Origin: JAAYPI01 sp036734385
GTDB lineage: Bacteria; Bacteroidota; Bacteroidia; Bacteroidales; Paludibacteraceae
Direction of reading: 5' to 3'
DNA length: 22,588 nucleotides
NCBI GenBank assembly: GCA_036734385.1
Contig: DAIMYQ010000025.1
Location: 1 to 22,588 of the forward strand
In this document: piece after piece, positions 1-7,740 of the stretch
Layout of the letters: every line of letters begins with the position of its first letter
Position numbering within the stretch: position 1 is the first letter of the stretch
Notes under the pieces: model-generated
Databases searched by the model: none
The model's input: only the letters and a program-made list of their open reading frames with translations
What the model was told of the DNA's origin: nothing
Translations under genes and position numbers: made by a program

Positions 1-40
1 AAAAGCTACCATTCCTTTATTACAGAATAGTAGCTCTTTA
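1..40 (-). terminator. Rho-independent terminator after tRNA-Lys
   Basis: Read on the minus strand, an 11-bp stem (AGCTACTATTC pairing with GAATGGTAGCT, one G-U pair) closes a short A/T-rich loop and is followed by TTTT at the window edge. It lies directly downstream of the tRNA-Lys gene and probably ends the tkt-mntP-tRNA transcript. Seen directly; termination is inferred. Confidence 0.75.
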
Positions 41-43
41 GCG

Positions 44-116
44 TGACCTCGGTGGGGCTCGAACCCACGACCCATTGATTAAGAGTCAATTGCTCTACCA
101 GCTGAGCTACGGAGTC
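44..116 (-). tRNA. tRNA-Lys (anticodon CTT)
   Basis: The minus strand folds as a 73-nt cloverleaf. The acceptor arms are GACTCCG and CGAGGTC (one C-A mismatch), the D arm is GCTC/GAGC, and the anticodon stem ATTGA/TCAAT carries the loop CTCTTAA with anticodon CTT. The T arm contains GTTCGAGCC. No CCA is encoded; the discriminator is A. The gene starts only 6 nt after the mntP stop codon, so it has almost no room for its own promoter and is probably cut from a longer transcript. Confidence 0.95.
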
Positions 117-122
117 AAAAAA

Positions 123-689
123 TTAAAAATAAATATGTTCCAAGAGAATTTTAATACCAATTACAATTAAAATAATTCCACCCAAAACACCAAACTTAGC
201 AGTAAATTTCTTTCCAAAATAACCTCCAAGGAATAATCCAAAAAAAGAAAGCAAAAAACTGACTAAAGCTATTATCAACACGCTAGTCAACAATAAATGT
301 GGCTGAGTGATAAATATAATCCCGGTGGCCAATGCATCAACACTTGTTGCTATCGACAGCAAAAGTAGTGATTTCCACGCAAACGGATTCAAATTTTTCT
401 CACTTTTATCATCTTTTTTTTCAAAATCTTCTATAATCATCTTCAAACCGATTGCACACAGAATAATTAGGGCAATCCAATGATCGTAGCTCTCTATTTG
501 ATTTTTAAAATAAACACCTACGAAAAATCCAATCAACGGCATTACACCTTGGAAAAATCCGAATAAAAATGCCATTTTTAAAACAGGCAGCAATTTAAAG
601 TGCTTCAAAACAACACCACTTGCAATAGATACTGCAAAGCAATCCATCGCTAATGCAATTGCCAATAAAACAATCGAGAATAAATCCAT
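123..689 (-). CDS. mntP: Manganese efflux pump MntP
   Basis: This 188-residue integral membrane protein has the usual MntP length and six hydrophobic segments. Two internally repeated halves each carry the family's acidic transmembrane motif: AMDCFAVSIASG (Asp16) and ATSVDALATG (Asp118). These aspartates are needed for Mn2+ export in characterised MntP proteins. A charged cytoplasmic loop lies near residues 88-102. The ATG begins one base after the transketolase stop codon with no separate promoter visible, so the two genes are probably cotranscribed and may be translationally coupled. The stop is followed 6 nt later by tRNA-Lys. No mntP-type Mn riboswitch is seen upstream, which is expected for an internal operon gene. 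The family assignment is firm; substrate follows from the family. Confidence 0.93.
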   Translation of the reverse strand: MDLFSIVLLAIALAMDCFAVSIASGVVLKHFKLLPVLKMAFLFGFFQGVMPLIGFFVGVYFKNQIESYDHWIALIILCAIGLKMIIEDFEKKDDKSEKNLNPFAWKSLLLLSIATSVDALATGIIFITQPHLLLTSVLIIALVSFLLSFFGLFLGGYFGKKFTAKFGVLGGIILIVIGIKILLEHIYF

Positions 690-690
690 C

Positions 691-2727
691 TTACAGGCTC
701 AGATAAGCACAAACTTGGTTGTAAACATTTTCTGCCGTAAATCCGAACTTTTCATCCAACACAGTATAAGGTGCTGAATAACCAAAATGATTTAAACCAA
801 AAACTTTACCTTTTTGCCCTACCAAATTTTGTAATGTCAAGGATAAACCTGATGTTAATCCAAAAACAGGAATATCATCAGGAATAACACTTTTCCTATA
901 TGCTTCAGATTGATTCATAAACAAACCTTCTGACGGAGCAGAGACTATTTGTATATGCAAATTTTTGCGTTCTTCTAACAACTTTGTGGCTTCAAATAAG
1001 GTCGATACTTCAGATCCATTAGCCAAAAGAACAATATCTATTTTTCCCAAACCTTCCTTGACAACGTAAGCTCCCTTTTCTGCCCCCAATGCTTCTTTGT
1101 AAGGTTCATTGCCACGAGGCAAGCTTTTTATATTTTGACGGGAAAAAATTAACCCTGTTGGAGATTTAATGTTTTCCAAAGCCATTTTCCAAGCTACGGT
1201 AGTTTCGTCAACATCAGCCGGACGCAATACTAACATAGAATTTCTTCCATTATGATTTTTCAAAGATTCCAACAAACGAACTTGCAATTCCTGTTCAATC
1301 GGTTGATGTGTCGGACCATCCTCTCCCACTCTGAACGCATCATGTGTCCATACATACTTTACTGGGAGCTCCATTAAAGCAGACATACGCAAAGCGGGTT
1401 TCATGTAGTCTGAGAACACAAAGAAAGTTCCACAAACCGGAATAATACCACCATGTAAAGCCAACCCATTCATAATACATGCCATCGTCAATTCACTAAC
1501 TCCTGCATTCAAAAAACCTCCTGTAAAATCACCTTTTTTAAGAGGTTTACTATTTTTCAAAAAACCATCTGTCTTATCTGAATTGGATAAATCGGCAGAT
1601 GAAACAATCATATTTTCTATTTGTCCGGAAAAAGCACTCAAAATAGTACTAGAAGCACTTCTTGTTGCCTGATCCTGCTTTTGCACAATCTTTTCAAAAT
1701 CAAAAACAGGTGCTTTATCTGAATAAAACTGCTTAAATTTCAAAGCTAAATCAGGATTTTCTTTTTCCCATTTTGTTTGAATAGCCTTTTTATCAGCTAT
1801 AATAGAACGCAACTCGTTCTTTCTGTTTTCATATAATGCTGCAACTTCAGGAAATATTTGAAATGGCTCATCGGAATTTCCACCTAAATGCTCCACTGTT
1901 TTTCGGATACAAGCTCCAGCTGCAGAAAGAGGCTGTCCATGTGTGGAAACCTTATTCTCAAAGCTACAAGCATCTGAATTCATAGCCCCTTTTCCCATAA
2001 GAGTTTTACCTATTATAAGAGATGGCTTTTCCTGTTCTTGATTCGCTTGTGTAAGAGCACCACGTATCTCTTCGACATTATTTCCGTTAATTGTTACAAC
2101 ATTCCACCCCCAAGCTTCATATTTTTTTGCGGTATCCTCAGTTGAAACATCTTCTACGAAAGTGGATAATTGGACATTATTCGCATCAAAAAACATGATG
2201 AGATTGCTCAACCCAAGAGTTCCTGCAATACGACCTGCACCTTGAGAAATTTCCTCTTGAATACCACCGTCGGAAATATAGGTGTAAATTTTGTGCTTAG
2301 TCCATTCGCCAAATCTTGCTGCCATAAAACGTTCAGCAATAGCTGCTCCAACAGCCATAGCATGACCTTGACCCAAAGGCCCGGAAGTATTTTCTATTCC
2401 TCTCTCTACATCAACTTCAGGATGCCCCGGAGTAACACTTCCCCATTGACGAAAAGACTTTAAATCATCCATTTCATACTTACCCATTAGAGCAAGTACC
2501 GAATAAAGCATAGGAGACATATGACCTGGATCTAGGAAGAATCTGTCTCTGTTTTCCCAATGCGAATTTTCAGGATCAAAAATCAAAAACTCAGAATACA
2601 AAACATTAATAAAATCTGCTCCACCCATCGCTCCGCCAGGATGTCCCGACTTGGCTTTTTCGACCATTGAGGCCGCAAGAATACGAATATTATCAGCTGC
2701 TCGATTCAGTATTTTGGTATCAGACAT
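691..2727 (-). CDS. tkt: Transketolase
   Basis: This 678-residue thiamine-diphosphate enzyme of the pentose phosphate pathway transfers two-carbon ketol units between sugar phosphates in the cytosol. N-terminal TPP-binding elements are visible: SGHPGG (27-32), GPLGQGHA (116-123) and a cofactor motif at YISDGGIQEE (150-159), where the usual GDG reads SDG. The pyrimidine-domain Glu lies in NAGVSE (near 412), and the substrate loop GEDGPTHQP is at 468-476. The length is normal and the protein is a single uninterrupted chain, not split as in archaeal types. A good Bacteroidota promoter lies about 55 bp upstream, so this gene starts its own transcript, followed by mntP and tRNA-Lys. The similar enzyme DXP synthase is excluded by the transketolase-specific GEDGPTHQP context. 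Confidence 0.96.
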   Translation of the reverse strand: MSDTKILNRAADNIRILAASMVEKAKSGHPGGAMGGADFINVLYSEFLIFDPENSHWENRDRFFLDPGHMSPMLYSVLALMGKYEMDDLKSFRQWGSVTPGHPEVDVERGIENTSGPLGQGHAMAVGAAIAERFMAARFGEWTKHKIYTYISDGGIQEEISQGAGRIAGTLGLSNLIMFFDANNVQLSTFVEDVSTEDTAKKYEAWGWNVVTINGNNVEEIRGALTQANQEQEKPSLIIGKTLMGKGAMNSDACSFENKVSTHGQPLSAAGACIRKTVEHLGGNSDEPFQIFPEVAALYENRKNELRSIIADKKAIQTKWEKENPDLALKFKQFYSDKAPVFDFEKIVQKQDQATRSASSTILSAFSGQIENMIVSSADLSNSDKTDGFLKNSKPLKKGDFTGGFLNAGVSELTMACIMNGLALHGGIIPVCGTFFVFSDYMKPALRMSALMELPVKYVWTHDAFRVGEDGPTHQPIEQELQVRLLESLKNHNGRNSMLVLRPADVDETTVAWKMALENIKSPTGLIFSRQNIKSLPRGNEPYKEALGAEKGAYVVKEGLGKIDIVLLANGSEVSTLFEATKLLEERKNLHIQIVSAPSEGLFMNQSEAYRKSVIPDDIPVFGLTSGLSLTLQNLVGQKGKVFGLNHFGYSAPYTVLDEKFGFTAENVYNQVCAYLSL

Positions 2728-2782
2728 AATTGTTAAAGTAATTTCTGAATATTTTTAATATTTCTCCTGCTAAAATGAGGTG

Positions 2783-2814
2783 CAAAGGTAAAAAGAATAT
2801 TGTTTTTAAACAAA
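2783..2814 (-). promoter_or_regulatory. Promoter for tkt-mntP
   Basis: On the minus strand TTTG (2811-2814) and TACCTTTG (2783-2790) are separated by 20 bp, matching the Bacteroidota sigma-ABfr pattern TTTG-N19/21-TAnnTTTG. Transcription should begin near 2777, about 50 nt before the tkt ATG. The -33 box sits in a small TTGTTT/AAACAA palindrome. Confidence 0.8.
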
Positions 2815-2825
2815 ATAAAAATACG

Positions 2826-3503
2826 TTAAAACGGCAATTTATAGGTCACCGTATAAGTGCATCCCCAATTGCTTTCATTATTAGCTCCGTAACCAGGTAT
2901 ATAAGAGGGAGATGTTAATTGATTGTTGTAAAAATGAAGAAGGGCTTTATACCTCACTGAAAATCCCATATAAAAATCGGTTAGCATTTCCGCTCTTATT
3001 CCTACCAGAAATTCGCCCCAACCAACATGTACCGATTTTTTTTCTATATCAAAAACAGCATTTTCATTCCAATAATTATTACCGATGGCTACATCATATA
3101 ATTTATAATCCAAGGTAGAAGAAGCATATCGTAAACCAATGTAGAACATATTATCAGCACCTTTTTGATTTTTGATGAAATTATAATTAATACCCAAACG
3201 ATTATAATAACCGGATGACGTATATTTACAATCATCAAATGACTGATCCATATCCATCATTCCAACTTCCCAAACGGGAAATAAACGATTCCACAAATTA
3301 ACATCAAGAGATGCTTCCGCACCAAAAATGCCGCCATTGAAAAAACTTGCAACAGGAGCATACGCATCTGCACTCAAATAAATACCTTGAAAAACCTTTT
3401 GTTTTTGTATAGGTTGCTCTTTTATTTTCTCTGTAGCAAATACCTCTACACAGAAAAAAAAGAACAAAATAATGCTATAAAGATATCTTAAGATGGATTT
3501 CAT
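2826..3503 (-). CDS. DUF6048-like secreted/outer-membrane beta protein
   Basis: The protein of about 225 residues starts with an N-terminal signal sequence (MKSILRYLYSIILFFFFCVEVFATE). Alternating Tyr/Gly/Phe-rich strands follow, such as YNRLGINYNF, FYIGLRYASS and FYMGFSVRYKALL, and the chain ends in an aromatic YKLPF. This suggests a small outer-membrane beta-barrel. I believe it matches the uncharacterised Bacteroidota family DUF6048, which often sits beside a DUF6452 lipoprotein as here; both names are from memory. The ATG at 3503 was chosen over one at 3533 because it gives a clean signal peptide; it still overlaps the upstream lipoprotein gene by 29 bp, implying coupled translation. It is the last gene of the six-gene run; the tkt promoter follows. 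Function unknown. Confidence 0.75.
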   Translation of the reverse strand: MKSILRYLYSIILFFFFCVEVFATEKIKEQPIQKQKVFQGIYLSADAYAPVASFFNGGIFGAEASLDVNLWNRLFPVWEVGMMDMDQSFDDCKYTSSGYYNRLGINYNFIKNQKGADNMFYIGLRYASSTLDYKLYDVAIGNNYWNENAVFDIEKKSVHVGWGEFLVGIRAEMLTDFYMGFSVRYKALLHFYNNQLTSPSYIPGYGANNESNWGCTYTVTYKLPF

Positions 3504-3939
3504 TCTTTGTATTCTGGATTTGGGAATTAACAATTTGAACTTCTGCAGTCTGCTCTCCTACTATTTTTGCTGAATCAATAGTTTGAAAAACCACGCAACC
3601 ACATTCTTCATTAAGCAACTGAGGAAATGATCTGTGTTGAATGATTAACGTATCATTGACACCATTCATTCTTAAAGCAAAAGACGTTTCATTTTCCGAA
3701 ATACGAAGCGGAAGATAAATGGACGTTACACTTTTTTGATTGTTATACAAAATAGAATCGGATTCTACGCCCGAGACAGTCAAGCTATCCAATGTTAAAG
3801 AAGTTCCGTCACTTTTATTTGTAAACTCAATACCCAACAACGTTTGAGTTGAAACTAAGCAGGCCTTTTCCGTACAACTATATAAGGAAAATAAAACAAA
3901 GCAAACAATTATTATATTCTTTAAATATTTCACTATCAA
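3475..3939 (-). CDS. DUF6452-like lipoprotein
   Basis: This 154-residue protein starts with a short hydrophobic leader ending in a lipobox-like LYSC, so it is probably lipidated at Cys22 and exported. Two later cysteines form a CGC motif in NEECGCVVFQT. The body is beta-rich with no catalytic motif that I recognise; it resembles the Bacteroidota family DUF6452. No ATG is suitably placed: translation must begin at TTG (3939) or GTG (3933), both just upstream of the leader. It starts 8-14 nt after the nitroreductase stop and overlaps the following DUF6048-like gene, so the two are likely cotranscribed and may act together at the cell envelope. Function unknown. Confidence 0.72.
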   Translation of the reverse strand: MIVKYLKNIIIVCFVLFSLYSCTEKACLVSTQTLLGIEFTNKSDGTSLTLDSLTVSGVESDSILYNNQKSVTSIYLPLRISENETSFALRMNGVNDTLIIQHRSFPQLLNEECGCVVFQTIDSAKIVGEQTAEVQIVNSQIQNTKNEIHLKISL

Positions 3940-3947
3940 TTTTTATT

Positions 3948-4454
3948 TTATTTTCCAATAACAATTTCTTTCATCTCTTTTCTGATTTTCACACCATAAT
4001 TTCCATCCGAATAGCCAATAGCCAATATAACTATCGGTTCTACATCATTCGATAACTGAAATAAGGTTGAACACAAAGCCGCATCAAAATTACAAACCCA
4101 ACAAGTTCCTAAACCTTGCTCAGTGGCAGCTAAAACAAGATGGTCTACTGCAATAGCAACATCAATATCGCAATGATCTTTGTTATCACTTTTTCGATGC
4201 CAAGATTGTGAATGACTTCCGCAAACCAATATGTATAAAGGAGCTGATTTAAACCATTCCCTATCATAGCAAGCTTGAAGATGTTTTCTATTTTCCTCTT
4301 CCTGCACAATGATAAAAGTCCAAGGTTGACTATTTACAGCAGAAGGAGCAAATCTTGCACAATCCAGCATATAACTAATTTTATCTTCTTCTACTTTCTT
4401 CGATAAATAAGTTCTAACAGAAGAGCGACTTTTAGCTAATTCTATAAAATTCAT
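3948..4454 (-). CDS. Nitroreductase family protein (FMN-dependent)
   Basis: From the ATG at 4454 (MNFIELAKSR) this is a 168-residue single-domain nitroreductase-fold flavoprotein. It has the FMN-phosphate motif RSSVRTY (10-16), the conserved PSAVNSQPW segment, and the C-terminal LGTCWVCNFD stretch that contacts flavin. Members reduce nitro compounds, quinones or flavins with NAD(P)H as homodimers; the physiological substrate here cannot be read from sequence. A GTG at 4469 would extend it by five residues and overlap the preceding stop, but family members normally begin at MNFxELxxxR and GGAAG lies just before the ATG. It is embedded in a run of envelope-related genes with no obvious metabolic link. 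Confidence 0.88.
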   Translation of the reverse strand: MNFIELAKSRSSVRTYLSKKVEEDKISYMLDCARFAPSAVNSQPWTFIIVQEEENRKHLQACYDREWFKSAPLYILVCGSHSQSWHRKSDNKDHCDIDVAIAVDHLVLAATEQGLGTCWVCNFDAALCSTLFQLSNDVEPIVILAIGYSDGNYGVKIRKEMKEIVIGK

Positions 4455-4465
4455 AACTTCCAATT

Positions 4466-4993
4466 TCACCCAAAATAGTTCTTTATTTCCGATTTTAAAA
4501 AATTGATTGTCAAAGCAGTAGGTGTTTCATCAGCTGCCTGGTAGGTTTCTAAAATCACTTTTGCCAATTCATAGGAAGGAGTTTGGGGCGGAACACTTGC
4601 TGCTGAAGTGTTTATTAATTGAATGATACTTTCTTTGGCATTTCTTACCAATGTCCAAGCTTCTTTACTTAAATAAACTTGTTGAGATAAATTGTGTTCG
4701 TATTCTGCACGAACCGAAGCAAGTAACGCTGAATGAAACTGCAAACTGTTCATATTGCTATCTTGAACACGCACTAACAAGGACTCAGGGCTAATCCGTT
4801 CTAAAAACAACACAACACGTTCGTATGCAGTCAATCTAACAGGTGTAATTATCGACACAGCAGACTTGTATAAATCATACCTACGCCTGTTTTCCTCATT
4901 TTTAAAGCTACTTCTCAAGAAAAAATATGCGAATATGAGCACCAACAAAACAGGAACTGTATATTTTATTATTTCCATAAATGTATTATCCAT
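4466..4993 (-). CDS. Small membrane-anchored protein of unknown function (possibly DUF7935)
   Basis: This 175-residue protein has one N-terminal transmembrane helix (about residues 9-28) followed by a charged FKNEENRRRYDLYK segment and a mostly helical soluble domain. It includes TPVRLTAYERVVLFLERISPESLLVR and an Ala-rich region near 125-150. The short extracytoplasmic tail and long cytoplasmic part fit an inner-membrane anchored protein. I think it corresponds to a conserved Bacteroidota family recently numbered DUF7935, but that is from memory and untested. An alternative ATG five codons in (4978) is equally plausible. It lies 23 nt after the glycosyltransferase gene, in the same operon. 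Function unknown. Confidence 0.72.
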   Translation of the reverse strand: MDNTFMEIIKYTVPVLLVLIFAYFFLRSSFKNEENRRRYDLYKSAVSIITPVRLTAYERVVLFLERISPESLLVRVQDSNMNSLQFHSALLASVRAEYEHNLSQQVYLSKEAWTLVRNAKESIIQLINTSAASVPPQTPSYELAKVILETYQAADETPTALTINFLKSEIKNYFG

Positions 4994-5016
4994 TGTCTAT
5001 CAATTAATTATATGAT

Positions 5017-5976
5017 TTACTGCAAATTTGTTTTTTTTTCAATATTGTAATTATTTCTTTCAGAGGAAGTACGACTAATCAATTCTCCCAAGAAACCTGT
5101 AACAAAAAATTGAACACCCAAAATCATGGCTAACATAGATAAATAAAAATAAGGGCTATTTGTTACCAATGGAGCTCTTACTCCTTCGAGAATAGCTGAT
5201 AATTTATTTACACCTACAACTACTACCGATATTAAGCCAAACAAGAACATTATACTACCCCACACGCCAAAAAAATGCATTGGTTTTATTCCAAATTTTG
5301 ACAAGAACCAAATAGTTATTAAATCCAAATACCCATTAATAAAACGAGCTAAACCAAATTTACTTTGTCCGTATTTACGAGCTTGATGAGAAACAACCTT
5401 TTCACCTATCTTGGTGAAACCTGCCGATTTTGCTAAAAAAGGTATATAGCGATGCATTTCTCCATAAACTTCAATATTTTTCACTACCTCTAGCTTGTAG
5501 GCCTTCAATCCGCAATTAAAATCGTGCAAGCGTATTCCGGATACCTTTCTAGCCGTGGCATTAAATAGTTTACTTGGAATATTCTTGCTAAGCAAAGGAT
5601 CGTAACGTTTTTGTTTCCAACCGGAGATTAAGTCATAATCCTGTTCCATTATCATTTTGTACAAATCCGGAATTTCTTCAGGACTATCTTGCAAATCGGC
5701 ATCCATTGTAACAACGACATCCCCTTTTGCCTCATTAAATCCACAATACAAAGCAGGTGATTTACCATAATTACGACGGAATTTAATACCTCTTACATTC
5801 TCATTTTGCAAACTCAACCCTTCAATGATTTTCCAAGAATTATCGGTACTTCCATCACTTATAAATATAACCTCATAAGAATAGTTTTCCCTTAGCATCA
5901 CTTTTTTTATCCATTCAAAAAGCTCTACAATAGACTCTTCTTCGTTGTACAAAGGTATAATAACAGAAATATCCAT
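5017..5976 (-). CDS. Family 2 glycosyltransferase, DPM1/ArnC-like, membrane-bound
   Basis: This 319-residue enzyme has a GT-A N-terminal domain starting ISVIIPLYNEE, with SDGSTDNS (40-47) for nucleotide binding and the metal-binding DADLQD (92-97). The acceptor-site segment RLHDFNCGLKAY (149-160) follows. Two C-terminal transmembrane helices lie at about 235-256 and 277-299. This layout is that of polyprenyl-phosphate sugar transferases (dolichol-phosphate mannosyltransferase, ArnC, GtrB), which load a sugar from UDP or GDP onto undecaprenyl phosphate at the inner membrane. Sugar identity is unknown. Its ATG overlaps the stop of the DUF4199 gene (TAATG), indicating coupled translation; the two are commonly neighbours in Bacteroidota. 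Confidence 0.9.
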   Translation of the reverse strand: MDISVIIPLYNEEESIVELFEWIKKVMLRENYSYEVIFISDGSTDNSWKIIEGLSLQNENVRGIKFRRNYGKSPALYCGFNEAKGDVVVTMDADLQDSPEEIPDLYKMIMEQDYDLISGWKQKRYDPLLSKNIPSKLFNATARKVSGIRLHDFNCGLKAYKLEVVKNIEVYGEMHRYIPFLAKSAGFTKIGEKVVSHQARKYGQSKFGLARFINGYLDLITIWFLSKFGIKPMHFFGVWGSIMFLFGLISVVVVGVNKLSAILEGVRAPLVTNSPYFYLSMLAMILGVQFFVTGFLGELISRTSSERNNYNIEKKTNLQ

Positions 5977-6512
5977 TATAGTGTTTTTTTAGTGTTTCTC
6001 TTCAAGAAAAATCCCAATATAAAACCTATTACCATTCCAAAAAAAGAATAAATCCAAATATTTTGAATGGCAACTTCTATCGCCGAAGGAACTCCCACTT
6101 TGGTAATTTCAGCAGCATAAGTAGACAACTCCGGTATTTGTTTTTCCAGAAGTTTCATTTCATTCAATAACAAAGAATATTGCTGATTCAAAAAGTCGGG
6201 TTGAATGTATTGATAAAATATGTATTCAACAGCGGCCAGAAAAAGACTGGCAAAGAAAAAAAGCAGGAAGCAGAACATATAAATATGTGCATAACGTACA
6301 TTTTCTTCGAAAAAATTATCTCTAAATTTTTTAGCAAAAAAATAGGCCAAAATAGGAATTAAACATGTGGCAAAAAGCACCAAAAAACTAAAAGTCATTG
6401 AACTTGGGCTAAAAGCGGAAAGAAAAAAACGCAGTATCAAAAACAGACCTAGAAATAAGCCATAATACATGGACAAGTGAAACATAGAAAATTTAGTACC
6501 ATTATTTTCCAT
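5976..6512 (-). CDS. DUF4199 domain membrane protein
   Basis: This 178-residue protein has four hydrophobic segments (about residues 10-30, 37-58, 75-95 and 150-170) and a polar extracytoplasmic stretch between the third and fourth. That arrangement is typical of the Bacteroidota family DUF4199, whose function is not known. The opening FSMFHLSMYYGLFLG and the closing GMVIGFILGFFLKR fit the family. It is the first gene of a minus-strand run and overlaps the following glycosyltransferase by one base. A -7 box (TACCTTTG, 6545-6552) lies upstream. A role in envelope glycan export or lipid-linked sugar handling is only an inference from the neighbour. Confidence 0.82.
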   Translation of the reverse strand: MENNGTKFSMFHLSMYYGLFLGLFLILRFFLSAFSPSSMTFSFLVLFATCLIPILAYFFAKKFRDNFFEENVRYAHIYMFCFLLFFFASLFLAAVEYIFYQYIQPDFLNQQYSLLLNEMKLLEKQIPELSTYAAEITKVGVPSAIEVAIQNIWIYSFFGMVIGFILGFFLKRNTKKTL

Positions 6513-6544
6513 AACACGAAGTAACGATTATCAATATTGTCCCA

Positions 6545-6552
6545 CAAAGGTA
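6545..6552 (-). promoter_or_regulatory. Probable -7 box for the DUF4199/glycosyltransferase operon
   Basis: TACCTTTG on the minus strand, 33 bp before the DUF4199 ATG, matches TAnnTTTG exactly. A -33 TTTG at the usual distance is not clear, so confidence is moderate. The rest of 6553-6679 is A/T-rich with no gene that I can see. Confidence 0.5.
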
Positions 6553-6679
6553 ACATTATTTGATCTAAATACGCATGAAAAGATACAAAAATAATTAAAT
6601 GTAAATGCTTCTTTCTCGAAACCTTAAATCAAACAATCTTGAATATTTACAACCGTTCATAGAGATTTAGTCCCATCTA

Positions 6680-6710
6680 TTTGTTTTTTTTTCAAAAAGT
6701 TCTACCTTTG
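6680..6710 (+). promoter_or_regulatory. Promoter for SRP RNA and tRNA-Thr
   Basis: TTTG (6680-6683), exactly 19 bp, then TACCTTTG (6703-6710): a full match to the Bacteroidota consensus. The predicted start (about 6715) coincides with the first base of the SRP RNA stem. Confidence 0.88.
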
Positions 6711-6715
6711 CACTC

Positions 6716-6810
6716 GGGTAAGTCCTACACGACCAGCTCCCTTCAAATCCCCCAGGGCTTGACGGCAGCAAGGGTAGTTGGTTGAGCGGTGCGATGTAGG
6801 TCGCTTACCC
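6716..6810 (+). ncRNA. ffs: Signal recognition particle RNA (small bacterial type)
   Basis: The RNA of about 95 nt is closed by GGGTAAG (6716-6722) pairing with CTTACCC (6804-6810). A second stem is formed by CCTACA and TGTAGG. The apex holds the conserved SRP helix 8 elements: CCCAGGGCTTGACGGCAGCA-type symmetric and asymmetric loops with a GGCA tetraloop (around 6751-6775). It binds Ffh and guides ribosomes making membrane proteins to FtsY. It has its own strong promoter and is followed four bases later by tRNA-Thr. Confidence 0.92.
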
Positions 6811-6814
6811 ATTT

Positions 6815-6888
6815 GCCAGCATAGCTCAGTTGGCCAGAGCACGTGATTTGTAATCTCGGGGTCGTGGGTTCGAATCCCTCTGCCGGCT
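6815..6888 (+). tRNA. tRNA-Thr (anticodon TGT)
   Basis: This is a 74-nt cloverleaf with D arm GCTC/GAGC, anticodon loop TTTGTAA (anticodon TGT) and T loop GGTTCGAAT. The acceptor arms GCCAGCA and TGCCGGC have one A-C mismatch, the anticodon stem has a T-T pair and the T stem another T-T pair. That is somewhat loose but the gene is recognisable. No CCA is encoded. It lies 4 nt after SRP RNA, with no separate promoter, and is followed by a terminator. Confidence 0.93.
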
Positions 6889-6889
6889 C

Positions 6890-6921
6890 AAAATCCCAAA
6901 GTTATATTTTGGGATTTTTTT
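6890..6921 (+). terminator. Rho-independent terminator after tRNA-Thr
   Basis: AAATCCCAAA (6891-6900) pairs with TTTGGGATTT (6908-6917) and is followed by a T run. It starts two bases after the tRNA and ends the SRP RNA/tRNA-Thr transcript. The downstream bactofilin has no clear promoter of its own in the next 35 bp, so some read-through is possible. Confidence 0.85.
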
Positions 6922-6955
6922 GTAGAATTTAAACGTATCAATAAAAGCTTAAGTT

Positions 6956-7375
6956 ATGGGAAAATTAGAAGAAGTAAATGTGGGAATTTCTCACAATACT
7001 CTATCAACAGGTACTATTATTAAAGGTGAAATTGTATCCGAAGGCGATTTCCGTATTGATGGTTCGGTAGAAGGTTCTATTAATTGCAAAGGAAAAATTA
7101 TTATCGGAACAAAAGGTTCGTTTAAAGGAAACATCAAGGGTGGAAATATTGATATTATGGGTTATGTAAAAGGAGATCTACTAGCAGAGAACTCTTTATC
7201 ATTAAAATCTACAGCTAAATTAGAAGGAGAAGTCCAAACAAAAACTTTAATCATTGAAGAAGGTGCCATATTCAATGGTAGCTGCAAAATGACAAATAAC
7301 AACATAGGTGATAGTAGAGTCAACACAAACGTGATTGTAAAAGAAACCGCAACAAGCGAAAAAGACAAAAAATAA
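6956..7375 (+). CDS. Bactofilin (polymer-forming cytoskeletal protein)
   Basis: This 139-residue protein is dominated by a right-handed beta-helix of short repeated rungs (residues about 18-110): GTIIKGEIVSEGDFRIDGSVEG, then repeated G-x-I/L-x-I/V-x-x-x-A/G-x-hydrophobic steps such as GNIDIMGYVKGDLLAENS. Flexible charged ends (about 15 and 25 residues) flank the core, as in known bactofilins. These assemble without nucleotide into filaments at the membrane and position envelope enzymes or shape determinants. The length is typical. It stands alone, plus-strand, facing the DUF4491 gene convergently. No peptidase partner (M23) is adjacent. Confidence 0.92.
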   Translation: MGKLEEVNVGISHNTLSTGTIIKGEIVSEGDFRIDGSVEGSINCKGKIIIGTKGSFKGNIKGGNIDIMGYVKGDLLAENSLSLKSTAKLEGEVQTKTLIIEEGAIFNGSCKMTNNNIGDSRVNTNVIVKETATSEKDKK

Positions 7376-7409
7376 ATTCTTTACTTATCTCAATTTCCCT
7401 TGCGGTTAC

Positions 7410-7715
7410 TTATTTATTTCTTTTTGGATTTGAAGGAAACCATCCTTTTTTGACTCGTTTTTGTTGTTGAAATATTTCGAGAATGCTCCAAAAAGAAGAG
7501 AAAGAAAAAACTCCAAGTAGAGATGAAATAATAATATTCTCCGACAAAAAAGAAAGTACTAGGGTTATTATTCCAAGTACAAGAAATATCCACCAACAAG
7601 CTACTCCAAAATGATACTCAAACTTTATAACTATCGGATGAAATAATCCTATTATTAAAAAAGTACTCAATCCAACAACTAATCCAATCAAGTGATACTC
7701 ACCTAAGAACGCCAT
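7410..7715 (-). CDS. DUF4491 family small membrane protein
   Basis: This 101-residue protein starts MAFLGEYHLIGLVVG and has three hydrophobic segments (about 8-24, 35-53 and 58-75) before a basic tail (QQQKRVKKGWFPSNPKRNK). It matches my memory of DUF4491, found in gut bacteria; function unknown. The open frame continues upstream to 7922, but that extension lies antiparallel in reading phase over the coding end of namZ and has no family resemblance, so the ATG at 7715 is preferred. It lies 25 nt after the NamZ stop codon and is probably the last gene of the glycosyltransferase-namZ-DUF4491 group. Confidence 0.8.
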   Translation of the reverse strand: MAFLGEYHLIGLVVGLSTFLIIGLFHPIVIKFEYHFGVACWWIFLVLGIITLVLSFLSENIIISSLLGVFSFSSFWSILEIFQQQKRVKKGWFPSNPKRNK

Positions 7716-7740
7716 TTTTCCTCTATTATCTGATTCATAA

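Noticed and set aside
2170..2463. Plus-strand open frame inside tkt
   Set aside because: Antisense shadow of a strongly conserved transketolase region; no supporting signals.
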